Positions 16,486 through 24,491 of a stretch of 45,704 nucleotides of DNA are shown here, one piece after another. The position numbers and the translations under genes were made by a program. Each line of letters begins with the position of its first letter. Position 1 is the stretch's first letter. Below the pieces are notes generated by a model. The model saw only the letters and a program-made list of their open reading frames with translations, was not told the origin of the DNA and ran no database searches. This DNA is from an uncultured Phycisphaerales bacterium (GTDB lineage Bacteria; Planctomycetota; Phycisphaerae; WQYP01): contig CAIMWO010000048.1 in NCBI GenBank assembly GCA_903845195.1, positions 1 through 45,704 on the forward strand, in the 5' to 3' direction.

Positions 16486-17485
16486 CCGGCGCCAACTCCC
16501 TCCCCAGCGCCGTATGCTCAAACGCCTTCCGAAACGACTCCGCCGCCTTCGCATTGTCCCCCGCATGCTGATAAACCAGTCCCAGCAGGTAGCACGCCTC
16601 CGCCGGCTGCGGATTCAGCTTCACCGCATCCGTCAGCAGCTTCTTGGCATCGTCCCACCGTTCTAACTGCAACGCCGTCCACCCGCGAAGAAAATTCAAT
16701 TCCGTCGGCGGCAACCGATCGCTTTTGATCTGCGCCAGTTGTGCCTCCGCAGTCTTCGCATCCCCCACGGTCAGCAGCACACGCACCAGCGCCGCCTGCA
16801 GCGCCGCTGGCGGATCGGCCGGCTTAAAGTCCAGCGCCTTGTTGATCTCCGCACGAGCCTGATCCTTCAGCCCCTTTTCCGCCAACCGCTGTGCGACTTC
16901 TACGTGCCGCGAAGCTTTCTGCTCCGCGCTGTCCGCCACCACCTCATGGGCGTTCAATCGCTTATCCAGCGACGCCTGGTCGAGTTTCCCCGCCGCAAAA
17001 TCCAGATACGCTTCCAGATCCGTGGCATACGATGCCGGCATCCCCGCGATGTGCGCCGCCTGCGCCCCGGACTTGCCGATCACCACCGTCGTCGGCCACA
17101 CGTGAATCCCGAATTTTCCCGAGGCCGCATATTCCGGGTCCGTCACCACCGGCCACGCCCAGTTGCTCCCGCCATCACCCTTCTTCGTAAGCTTCGCCGC
17201 GCTGGCCTCGGCATCGTCGCCGCTGACCACCGCCAGGATCTGCACATCCTTCTTGTCTTTGAGCATCTTGCTGACGTCTTCAATCGCCGTGCGGCTCTGC
17301 GGCTGGTCGAGCCGTACGAACACCAGGATCGTCGGCCGGTCGCCGGCCACTGGCGGTACGCTCAGTTCCTTCCCCGTCGTGTCCTTGGCCGACCAGGGCT
17401 CCGCCGGCTTCGTCTGTGCCCACGCGGCCGCGGCACAAGTGACGGCCACCAGCAGGCTGATCCCCATGCGCTGTGTGCATGTCAT
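16481..17485 (-). CDS. exported thioredoxin-fold/TPR protein lacking the CXXC
   Basis: The 334-residue product has a signal peptide (MTCTQRMGISLLVAVTCAAAAWA-). Residues ~40-165 have a TlpA/peroxiredoxin-like thioredoxin fold ('RPTILVFVRLDQPQSRTAIEDVSKML', seen in part; 'KFGIHVWPTTVVIGKSG' with the cis-Pro), and residues ~195-330 have tetratricopeptide repeats ('AEACYLLGLVYQHAGDNAKAAESFRKAF', seen in part). Where TlpA has WCxxC this protein has 'RLDQPQS', so it has no redox cysteines. ATG 17485 is chosen because it overlaps the upstream cytochrome stop by 4 bp (ATGA) and starts the signal peptide; the longer frame would be shadow of that cytochrome. A chaperone or assembly role for cytochromes is possible. 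Confidence 0.85.
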   Translation of the reverse strand: MTCTQRMGISLLVAVTCAAAAWAQTKPAEPWSAKDTTGKELSVPPVAGDRPTILVFVRLDQPQSRTAIEDVSKMLKDKKDVQILAVVSGDDAEASAAKLTKKGDGGSNWAWPVVTDPEYAASGKFGIHVWPTTVVIGKSGAQAAHIAGMPASYATDLEAYLDFAAGKLDQASLDKRLNAHEVVADSAEQKASRHVEVAQRLAEKGLKDQARAEINKALDFKPADPPAALQAALVRVLLTVGDAKTAEAQLAQIKSDRLPPTELNFLRGWTALQLERWDDAKKLLTDAVKLNPQPAEACYLLGLVYQHAGDNAKAAESFRKAFEHTALGRELAPG

Positions 17486-18915
17486 GGCGTCTTCTCCTTG
17501 ACTGCTTTTTCTTCGCGCACGACCGGTGTCTTCCGGTCGTACGCCAGTTCCTTGTGACATCCCGGCGAGCACGATCCGCCCGTCTCCGTCTTCTTGAAGT
17601 TGATCGGCAGTTCCCACTGCCCGTACGGCACCGAATCGCGCAGATGCACCGGCTGCTTGCTGGCGTGCGTCTCGTGGCAGGCCCGGCACGTGCGCCCGCG
17701 TTCCCGGTTCACGTGCAGGTAATGCAGATTGTCCGTGCCGTTGCGGAACCCCGTCAGGCCCTCCGCCTCCTTGGCCTCCACCAGCTTCTTGTCGTGGCAG
17801 GTGAAGCAGAGCGCGAAATTGTCCGCATCATACTTGGCATAGAACGTCGCCGGATAATTCTTGATGAGCAGGCTAGGCACTGCAGACCCGTGGACATCGT
17901 GGCAGCCGCCGCACGTGCCATCCTTCACCGGACCGTGTTTGTCCAGTTTCGGGTTCTTGAGCTCCGCCAGGCCCGCCAGTTCCCGGTTATCGCTGGTCTT
18001 GATCTTCTCGTTGTGGCACTTCAGGCACACATCCAGCGGCTCCGCCTTCATCAGCTTGGCCAGTTGCGAGCCGTGCGCGGTATGACAGTTCAAACACGCC
18101 TGGTCGTTCGTGACCACCGAATGCTTATACTTCGCATCTTTGATCGCATCCTTGATTTTCGTATGGCAACCCGTGCAGAGCGCCTCCGGTGGCGCTTTGA
18201 CCTGCATCGGGTAATCCGATGCGTGCGGGTCGTGGCATTGCGCACACTCGCCATCCGCCACGGGTTTATGCTTCACCTTGCTCGCGGCCAACTGCTCGCC
18301 CATCTCCTTGTGGCACGTCAGGCAGAGCGCCTTGCCCTCGGCCACCAGCAGCTTCGGATTCTTTCCCGCGTGTGGCTCATGACACGCCTCGCACGCCCCT
18401 GACGCCACCGGACCGTGAACGTGTTTCTTCTGTCCCACGACATCCTTGTGACATTGCGTGCACGTCTCCCGCATCGTATTGCCGCGCAGGAACTTCGTGG
18501 TCTTGCCGCCGTGCGGATTGTGGCAGGGCAGGCAATCTCCGGTCGCCACCGGCTTGTGGACCACTTGTTTCCCCGCGGTGTCGATCTTGTGGCAGAAGGT
18601 GCAGATCTGTGTCTTGTCCCGCGCCAACGTGTACGTGTGTGTCGCCGCGTCCGTCAATTTGTGGCACGCATCGCAGGCATTGACGTTCACCGGCCCGTGC
18701 ACAACCTTGTACTCTTTGACGTTCGCATGACATTCCGCCGTGACGCAGTTCTTCGCATCCACTGCCGTGGTGGGCTTTGCCGCCTTCTTCGCTGCGGGGG
18801 CCACCGGCGATCCCGCTCCGGCGCCCGTCGTAGGCACCGCCGGCGCGGTCTGGCCACGCGCTGTGCCGCCAAGCAGCAGCAAGATGGCGATCATGCACGA
18901 AAACACTACTTTCAT
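17482..18915 (-). CDS. multihaem c-type cytochrome, 13 CXXCH plus CX4CH and CX3CH
   Basis: The 477-residue exported product has signal MKVVFSCMIAILLLLGGTARG. Thirteen CXXCH motifs run from CDACH to CRACH. The chain opens with Cys57-x4-Cys62-His63 ('CVTAECH') and closes with Cys449-x3-Cys453-His454 ('CSPGCH'), for up to 15 haems. Doubled-CXXCH units of the type 'HGPVASGACEACHEPHAGKN...LCLTCHKE' repeat about every 40-45 residues. It is a paralogue of the next upstream gene, with the same haem order and the same unusual first and last motifs. 4-bp overlaps on both sides show tight coupling. Periplasmic electron carrier or outer-membrane-facing wire is the likely role. Confidence 0.93.
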   Translation of the reverse strand: MKVVFSCMIAILLLLGGTARGQTAPAVPTTGAGAGSPVAPAAKKAAKPTTAVDAKNCVTAECHANVKEYKVVHGPVNVNACDACHKLTDAATHTYTLARDKTQICTFCHKIDTAGKQVVHKPVATGDCLPCHNPHGGKTTKFLRGNTMRETCTQCHKDVVGQKKHVHGPVASGACEACHEPHAGKNPKLLVAEGKALCLTCHKEMGEQLAASKVKHKPVADGECAQCHDPHASDYPMQVKAPPEALCTGCHTKIKDAIKDAKYKHSVVTNDQACLNCHTAHGSQLAKLMKAEPLDVCLKCHNEKIKTSDNRELAGLAELKNPKLDKHGPVKDGTCGGCHDVHGSAVPSLLIKNYPATFYAKYDADNFALCFTCHDKKLVEAKEAEGLTGFRNGTDNLHYLHVNRERGRTCRACHETHASKQPVHLRDSVPYGQWELPINFKKTETGGSCSPGCHKELAYDRKTPVVREEKAVKEKTP

Positions 18916-20384
18916 TGGGCACCTCTCGTCGCTGGTTCAGTCGCGGCAGGGGGGTTAATCAATGGGGTTTCTGGGTTACTCTTCGGCGCTGTCGATACCG
19001 GTTTGTTCCGGTGATAACTCTTCTCATCGTGGCAGCCCGGCGTGCATGTGCCGCCATCCCGCGCCGCTTCATACTTGATCGGCATGGCCCAACCGGAACC
19101 TTCAAACGGCACGCTCGCCGCCATGTGATTCGGCAGGTTCGATCCGTGAACATCGTGGCAGCTCTTGCACGTGCGCCCCTTTTCGCTGCGATTGACGTGC
19201 ACGAAATGCAGGTTGCGATCGCCATCCCGGAAATTGGTCAGCGCCGCAGTCTTCGGCAACAGCACCAGTTGTTTGTCGTGACAGGTAAAGCAGAGCGCGT
19301 AATTGTTGACATCGAAACCCGCATAGAATCGGTCGGGAAAATACTTGCGCAGCAGGTTCGGCTCATTGGCCGCGTGCGGATTATGGCACTCGCTGCATCC
19401 GCCCGATCGCACCGGTCCGTGCAGGCTGCTCGACGCCAGCACCGGTGCCATCGATGCGATGTTACGCCCGCTGGCGGTCTTCATCGGCTTGTCGTGGCAG
19501 GTCAGGCAGACCTTGTCCATGCGCTCTTTCAATTCTCCCGGCTGGCTCGACGCGTGCGGATCGTGGCACGTCACGCATCCCTCCGCGATCGCCCCATGCA
19601 CGACGTTCGCTTTGGCCATCTCATCCTTCAGCTTCGCGTGGCACGAGAGGCACGTGTCGTTTGCCGACCTCTTGAGTTGCTTGGGATAGTCCGTCGCATG
19701 CGGACCGTGGCAGTTGGTGCATGCCTCCAGCGACGCCTTGTGGACGTGCGGCAACTGCGTCATCGCCTTCTGCTTATCCGTATGACAGCCGAAACAATGA
19801 TCCGCCCCCGCGCCGTTACGCAACAGACTGGGATATTCCGACTGGTGCGGCTGGTGGCAGACCGTGCATTGCCCCGCCGCGAATGGCTCGTGGGCATGCT
19901 TCTTCATCGGCGTTTCATGGCACCTGGCGCACGTCGCGCCCACCGTGTCGCCTACCAGCAGAAACTTCGCCCGCGACGCGTGCGGATCGTGGCACGCCGT
20001 GCATCCCTGCTGCTCGATCGCCTTGTGCTGATGTTGCTTCGTCCCCGATACCGCGTGGCAGAACGTGCACATCGCGTTGCCCTTGCGCGCCACCGGATAG
20101 GTATGGTTCCCGGTATCCTGTAAATGGCACGAAAAACACGCACCCACCGCCGTCGGCTGGTGGAGATGCGGAGCACTCCGATAGCTGGCATGGCACACGG
20201 CGGTGATGCACGATGCATCCGCAGCCAGCGGCCCCGTCGGCTTGGGCGCCGCGGTGACCACCTTCGCCGTGACGCTAGCCGGCGCTGTCGCCGGCACCGG
20301 TGCCTCACGTCCGCAGGCGGCCAGCATCATGGCGCTCGCCGCCAGCGCACACGTGAAAAGAAATTGAAACGTCCGCCGCATCAT
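18912..20384 (-). CDS. multihaem c-type cytochrome lipoprotein, 13 CXXCH plus CX4CH and CX3CH
   Basis: The 490-residue product has a lipobox 'LAAC' (Cys24), so unlike its paralogue it should be lipid-anchored. Thirteen CXXCH motifs lie between a first Cys59-x4-Cys64-His65 ('CITAVCH') and a last Cys447-x3-Cys451-His452 ('CTPGCH'). Shared blocks with the paralogue include 'ALCFTCHDK', 'FRDGDRNLHFVHVNR' and 'RTCKSCHDVHGSNLPNH'. The pair clearly arose by duplication, one member gaining or losing the anchor. The ATG (two in tandem) overlaps the NapC-type gene by 4 bp. Confidence 0.93.
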   Translation of the reverse strand: MMRRTFQFLFTCALAASAMMLAACGREAPVPATAPASVTAKVVTAAPKPTGPLAADASCITAVCHASYRSAPHLHQPTAVGACFSCHLQDTGNHTYPVARKGNAMCTFCHAVSGTKQHQHKAIEQQGCTACHDPHASRAKFLLVGDTVGATCARCHETPMKKHAHEPFAAGQCTVCHQPHQSEYPSLLRNGAGADHCFGCHTDKQKAMTQLPHVHKASLEACTNCHGPHATDYPKQLKRSANDTCLSCHAKLKDEMAKANVVHGAIAEGCVTCHDPHASSQPGELKERMDKVCLTCHDKPMKTASGRNIASMAPVLASSSLHGPVRSGGCSECHNPHAANEPNLLRKYFPDRFYAGFDVNNYALCFTCHDKQLVLLPKTAALTNFRDGDRNLHFVHVNRSEKGRTCKSCHDVHGSNLPNHMAASVPFEGSGWAMPIKYEAARDGGTCTPGCHDEKSYHRNKPVSTAPKSNPETPLINPPAATEPATRGAQ

Positions 20385-21916
20385 GGGCTCTGCGCCGCTT
20401 CCTTTCCGTTCAGCGTGTCCTGCGCCTTCCGGCAGCGGTCCAGTGACACGTTCAACAGCGCGGTCGCATACGTCACGTTGTGCAATCCTCGTCCCAGTTT
20501 CACGAAGCGGATGTTGAACGCCGCATCATCCAGCGCGCGCTCCACCAGCAGCCCCGGCTCTCCGGTCAAATGACGCGCTGCCTGCAGCGCCTTGGTGTCC
20601 GCCAGCGCCGCTTCGGCCGCCGTAAGCTGACGCGAAAGGCTCTTCCGCCAGTCGACCAGCACGCCGCTGTATTTCGCACCGTGACAGTAATCGCACCGTT
20701 CCTGCGTGGCCATGAAGGTCTGTCCGACCACGTCAGCGCTCTGTTCATCCAGTTTCTTGCTCATGTGGCAGGCAATGCAATCCACCTGCGCCCGCGACAT
20801 CGGACTGGGCATGCTCGGTACGCCGCGCCCACCCACGCCCCGGAACATTTCCCGCGGCCCCAGGTGGCTCTTCTCGTGGCACAGGCCGCACGACCCGCTG
20901 TCAAACCCCGTATGCGAAGCTCCCGGCGGGCCTTCCTCGCGCGCCCCTGCCGTCAGCGAATGCTCGATCTGCACGTGGCACCCGGAGCACTCCACCTTGT
21001 GGTTCGTCACGTGCTCCTTGTGCATCGCGTCGGTCTCGCCGTAGCGGGAGATCTGCGCCGTCTGATTGTGGCAGTTCCAGCACACCTGCCGCGGCACCGC
21101 CCCGTCGCCGCTGACCGAATCGCTGTGGCAGTTCTCGCACTTCACGCCCCGCGCCATATATTCCGCATGGTTGAACGTCCCCGTCGTCAGCTTGATTTCG
21201 CCCTTCGGTGCATCGTGGCATCCTTTGCACGTGCCGATCGTCTGGTCGTCGCGCCCGTGTTTGAGCCCCTTGAAGTGGCACAGGAAACACGTATCCGTCG
21301 TCACCACGATGTGCCGCCCCTGCACGATCTGCGAATGGCACGACACGCACCGCAACTGCTTGCCGCGCCGTTCCTGCTGCAGGTGCGGCGTGTGATCGAA
21401 CCGCACCGTCACCGGGTTGCCCCGCTCCGTCGTGATCGTCCAATTCACCTTCCCCTTGCCGACCAGCGTGCGCGTGTCATGGCACGGCGAACCGTTCGAT
21501 CCCACCGACCGCATGCACGACGCATCCTGGATTTCTGCGTGCGGTTTGCTCCCGTATGTCTTGGTGATGTACTTCACCGCCTGGCTCGACGCCTGAAACT
21601 TCCCGTAAATCGTGTTCCCCAGCCCCGGCAGAAAATGGCAGTCCACGCACGGCACATTCTTGTGCGTGCTCTGGTGCCATGCCTGGTAATACGGCTCCAT
21701 GATGTGGCACGACTGGCAAAACTCCGGCTGCATCGAGTACTCGCCGAACGCCGCCATCCCGATCATCCCGCACAGCCCCACCACCAGCACCATCCCCCAT
21801 CGTGTCAGCTTGATGGGGATTCGGCGCCCTGGCCGGCGCCGGATCCCCAGCAGCCGTTGCCACCGCGGCAATGGTGCGGTCACTGGAACTTGCTCTTTAT
21901 TCGGTTCGTCAGCCAT
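20381..21916 (-). CDS. NapC/NirT-type inner-membrane multihaem cytochrome (11 CXXCH)
   Basis: The 511-residue product has one N-terminal membrane helix (residues 38-58) followed by the NapC/NirT signature: CQSCH (67-71), 'MEPYYQAWHQSTH', CVDCH (90-94). The family takes electrons from membrane quinol and passes them to periplasmic cytochromes (NapC, CymA, Geobacter ImcH). Eleven CXXCH motifs are visible. There is also a Cys134-x10-Cys145-His146 site ('DASCM...SPCH') where related proteins often have a shorter CXnCH, so haem attachment there is uncertain. The C-terminal ~90 residues are haem-free and helical. Length close to ImcH, but with more haems. It overlaps the lipoprotein cytochrome gene by 4 bp and follows the b/c fusion gene by 10 bp. 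Confidence 0.9.
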   Translation of the reverse strand: MADEPNKEQVPVTAPLPRWQRLLGIRRRPGRRIPIKLTRWGMVLVVGLCGMIGMAAFGEYSMQPEFCQSCHIMEPYYQAWHQSTHKNVPCVDCHFLPGLGNTIYGKFQASSQAVKYITKTYGSKPHAEIQDASCMRSVGSNGSPCHDTRTLVGKGKVNWTITTERGNPVTVRFDHTPHLQQERRGKQLRCVSCHSQIVQGRHIVVTTDTCFLCHFKGLKHGRDDQTIGTCKGCHDAPKGEIKLTTGTFNHAEYMARGVKCENCHSDSVSGDGAVPRQVCWNCHNQTAQISRYGETDAMHKEHVTNHKVECSGCHVQIEHSLTAGAREEGPPGASHTGFDSGSCGLCHEKSHLGPREMFRGVGGRGVPSMPSPMSRAQVDCIACHMSKKLDEQSADVVGQTFMATQERCDYCHGAKYSGVLVDWRKSLSRQLTAAEAALADTKALQAARHLTGEPGLLVERALDDAAFNIRFVKLGRGLHNVTYATALLNVSLDRCRKAQDTLNGKEAAQSP

Positions 21917-21926
21917 GATTCGGCTC

Positions 21927-24122
21927 CTACAGAATTTTCAATGCCGCCAGAATGATCAACAGCGCGATCGTCGTGCCAATCGTCATCGCAATGATTCCCG
22001 CCGCAACCGCAAAGTGCCGGTACCACGCCGGTGGCGGCGGCACGCGCAGTTTCTCGATCTCGCCACTCGCCACCGCGCGCTCGTACTCCGCACCGCGCTC
22101 GTGCTTGAACTCCTCCTCCGGCAGGCGACCCGTGAACATCACGTCGTCCACAGGGAATTTCTCCAGTCGCAGGTGGGCATTGAAAAAGTGAATCGTAAAA
22201 ATGAACCCGACCGCCAGCAGCGCTTCAAACCCGTGAATCACCGTCGCCACGTTGAACATCCAGCCCGGCACAAATACGCTGAAAAATACCGGGAACCACA
22301 GCAGCAATCCGGTCAACCCGATGATCCCCGATCCGCCCACCTCCGCCATGTAGTCGAATTTTTCCCAGTACGTCCACCGATCGAATTTCGGCTTCTGTCC
22401 GCCGCAGAAGAACCACCGGAACATGCCGAGGCAGTCCTTCGCATCCTTGATCGTCGGCAGCATCGTCGTCGGCCCCAGCAGCATTTTCTTGACGCCGTGC
22501 TTGCGGAATCTCCGGTACACGCCCACCCCGTGAATCACAAAATTCGTGATCAGCATCACCGCGAAAATGCGATGCCAGATCCCGCATGTCCCCACTCCCC
22601 CGAAAATCTTGGCCAGCCCGCCCGCCCACGGCTTATCCGAATACAGCAGCGGTAAACCCGTCAGCGCCAGCCCGAAGAACGAAAGTATCACCAATCCATG
22701 ATTCGCTCGATCCACCCGCGTGAACCGCTGAATCGCCTTGCCCTTCGTGTAATCCGGCTTCGGGTGCGGCCCGTGACGCAATCGTTCGATAATCGACCGG
22801 ATAAACCACAGCAGGCAGTGCATCCCGAAGAACCCGAACGACAAACTCATCATGATCACAAAATACAGGTACACATAATGCAGAATCGGATACCGGTCCG
22901 AGTTGCGGAAATCCGCATGCGGCGCAAAGCTCGCGAATTTCGCGTCCGCCCCGGGATGGCACTTCCGGCAAGTATTGATCTTGTTCGTCGCGTTCAGCGG
23001 CGAATCCGCCTCATCCACCCGCTTGATGTTGTGCGCGCCGTGGCAATCACTGCAGCGCGCCGCCCGCGCCATCCCCAGCTTCGTCACCTGCCCGTGATAA
23101 CTCGCCCGGTACGTCTCATACAGCGACGCTTTCTCCTTCGATCCCTTCTTCGGCTTGTCGTGACACGATCCGCATTCCCCCACAATGTCCGAAAGAAATC
23201 CCGCCGAATCGATTCGTGAAATCGCATGCGCCGTGTGGCAATCCGAACACACCGGCGCCTTTTGCGAACCCTTCGCCAGCAGCTCCCCGTGCACGCTCGT
23301 CCCGTAAAGCTCCGTCACCCCCACGTGACATTTCCCGCACGTCTCCGGCACATGCTCGCGATTCACCGTCGACTGTGGATCCTTCGCCGACAGCACCGCA
23401 TGCGCGCCGTGACAGTCGGCGCACGTCGCCGCGATCGCCAGCCCTGATTTCGTCACCGCCCGCCCATGCACCGATTCCATGTACATCCCCACCTGCGTCT
23501 TGGCGTCCAGCCCGTCAGTCGTCTTGCCCACATGCTTCTCGTGGCAGTCGCCGCAGACCTTGATGATGTTCAGCGGATAGGTGCGCGAATGACGATCCGA
23601 TTTTGGCAGCACATCGTGCCCGCCGTGGCACGTCGCGCACGTCGGCGCATGCCCATCGCCCTTGGCCGCCGCCGCCGCATGCGCCCCTTGGATATACGCT
23701 GCCGACTGCTTGGCATGGCAGCCGCCCGTATTGCAGGTCGGCGCCCCCAGCGTCTGCTTGTGCGGCAAAGACTTCGCCGTCGGATGACACGAAATGCACG
23801 CCAGTTTCCCATGCACCGAACTCGCCAGCTTCTCACCCGGCGTATACAACTCCGGCCGCGTTGCCGGCCCCGACGTCCCCGCCCCCAGCGGTGCGATCAT
23901 CTCGCGCCGCTGTTCCGGAGAGATTTCGCCAATATGACTCTGCCCATGACATTGCAGACATCGCCGGTTCTCAAGCTCTGCTTCCGTATATTCCGCCCCA
24001 TGAACCGACTGTGCGATCAGCACCAGCGCCAGTAATATCCCCACCACCCTTGCCCGCCCCCGAACGATCTGCCACGGACCTCCCCTATTCGAGGGCATCC
24101 ATAAGCTGTTCATTGCGTACAT
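21927..24122 (-). CDS. multihaem cytochrome c / cytochrome b fusion (CbcL-like quinol oxidase)
   Basis: The N-terminal exported domain has ten CXXCH motifs (CLQCH to CRKCH) plus one CX4CH ('CNTGGCH'). The C-terminal ~290 residues form a membrane cytochrome b of the Ni,Fe-hydrogenase/b561 type with histidines in 'ILHYVYLYFVIMM', 'VDRANHGLVILSFFG', 'GIWHRIFAVMLITNFVIHG' and 'VIHGFEALLAVGFIFTIHF'. This is the plan of Geobacter CbcL, an inner-membrane quinol oxidase used with low-potential acceptors. The frame is open to 24224, but that is upstream of the predicted sigma-54 start point, so ATG 24122 (GGGG 9 bp before) is preferred; ATG 24098 also fits the signal peptide. First gene of the minus-strand operon. 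Confidence 0.88.
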   Translation of the reverse strand: MYAMNSLWMPSNRGGPWQIVRGRARVVGILLALVLIAQSVHGAEYTEAELENRRCLQCHGQSHIGEISPEQRREMIAPLGAGTSGPATRPELYTPGEKLASSVHGKLACISCHPTAKSLPHKQTLGAPTCNTGGCHAKQSAAYIQGAHAAAAAKGDGHAPTCATCHGGHDVLPKSDRHSRTYPLNIIKVCGDCHEKHVGKTTDGLDAKTQVGMYMESVHGRAVTKSGLAIAATCADCHGAHAVLSAKDPQSTVNREHVPETCGKCHVGVTELYGTSVHGELLAKGSQKAPVCSDCHTAHAISRIDSAGFLSDIVGECGSCHDKPKKGSKEKASLYETYRASYHGQVTKLGMARAARCSDCHGAHNIKRVDEADSPLNATNKINTCRKCHPGADAKFASFAPHADFRNSDRYPILHYVYLYFVIMMSLSFGFFGMHCLLWFIRSIIERLRHGPHPKPDYTKGKAIQRFTRVDRANHGLVILSFFGLALTGLPLLYSDKPWAGGLAKIFGGVGTCGIWHRIFAVMLITNFVIHGVGVYRRFRKHGVKKMLLGPTTMLPTIKDAKDCLGMFRWFFCGGQKPKFDRWTYWEKFDYMAEVGGSGIIGLTGLLLWFPVFFSVFVPGWMFNVATVIHGFEALLAVGFIFTIHFFNAHLRLEKFPVDDVMFTGRLPEEEFKHERGAEYERAVASGEIEKLRVPPPPAWYRHFAVAAGIIAMTIGTTIALLIILAALKIL

Positions 24123-24194
24123 ACAACATCCCCGGAGTCCGTAAGAATCGCGGTCTAACCATGCGCGCTCCGTGAGCACTCTATTGTGGACTAA

Positions 24195-24210
24195 AGCATC
24201 TTCTGTGCCA
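24195..24210 (-). promoter_or_regulatory. sigma-54 (-24/-12) promoter before the cytochrome b/c operon
   Basis: On the minus strand the sequence reads TGGCACA-GAAG-ATGCT; GG and GC are exactly 10 bp apart and the -24 box has one mismatch to TGGCACG. The predicted start near 24184 leaves a leader of about 60 nt to ATG 24122 and excludes the longer reading frame start at 24224. Confidence 0.68.
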
Positions 24211-24249
24211 CAGCCGCCCGTCAAGCACTACTTCGCTCGATAACAGAAA

Positions 24250-24372
24250 TAAATGAGCCACAAATGAACACGAATAAACATAAATGTGTGCGAAAAGAAG
24301 GGTCGAACAGTTATCTTCAACCCTCTTCTGGTTCAGTCTTTGTGTTCATTTGTGTGCATTTGTGGCCAATTC
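24250..24372. repeat. imperfect hairpin repeat of ACAAATG/AACAC words
   Basis: The gap between the b/c operon and the sensor kinase gene holds no gene. GCCACAAATGAACACGAAT-like words around 24256-24286 are answered by their complement (TGTGTTCATTTGTGTGCATTTGTGGC) around 24340-24366, giving long imperfect arms around a ~50-bp centre. The latter itself contains AGAAGGGT/ACCCTCTTCT. It belongs to the word-repeat intergenic elements seen elsewhere in the window. Confidence 0.65.
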
Positions 24373-24491
24373 ACGGTTGGTAGCGCTGTAGCCTGGATGC
24401 CTCCCAATAGCCCCCACAGAGGCTGAATCCGCGACTTACTGCCTTGATAAAGGTCTTTTCAGTCGGAATTTAGCAGCCAAGATATCAGGGG

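Noticed and set aside
17486..17689. N-terminal extension of the thioredoxin-fold/TPR protein up to 17689
   Set aside because: It overlaps the cytochrome gene's 3' end, has no signal peptide, and a coupled ATG with signal peptide follows at 17485.
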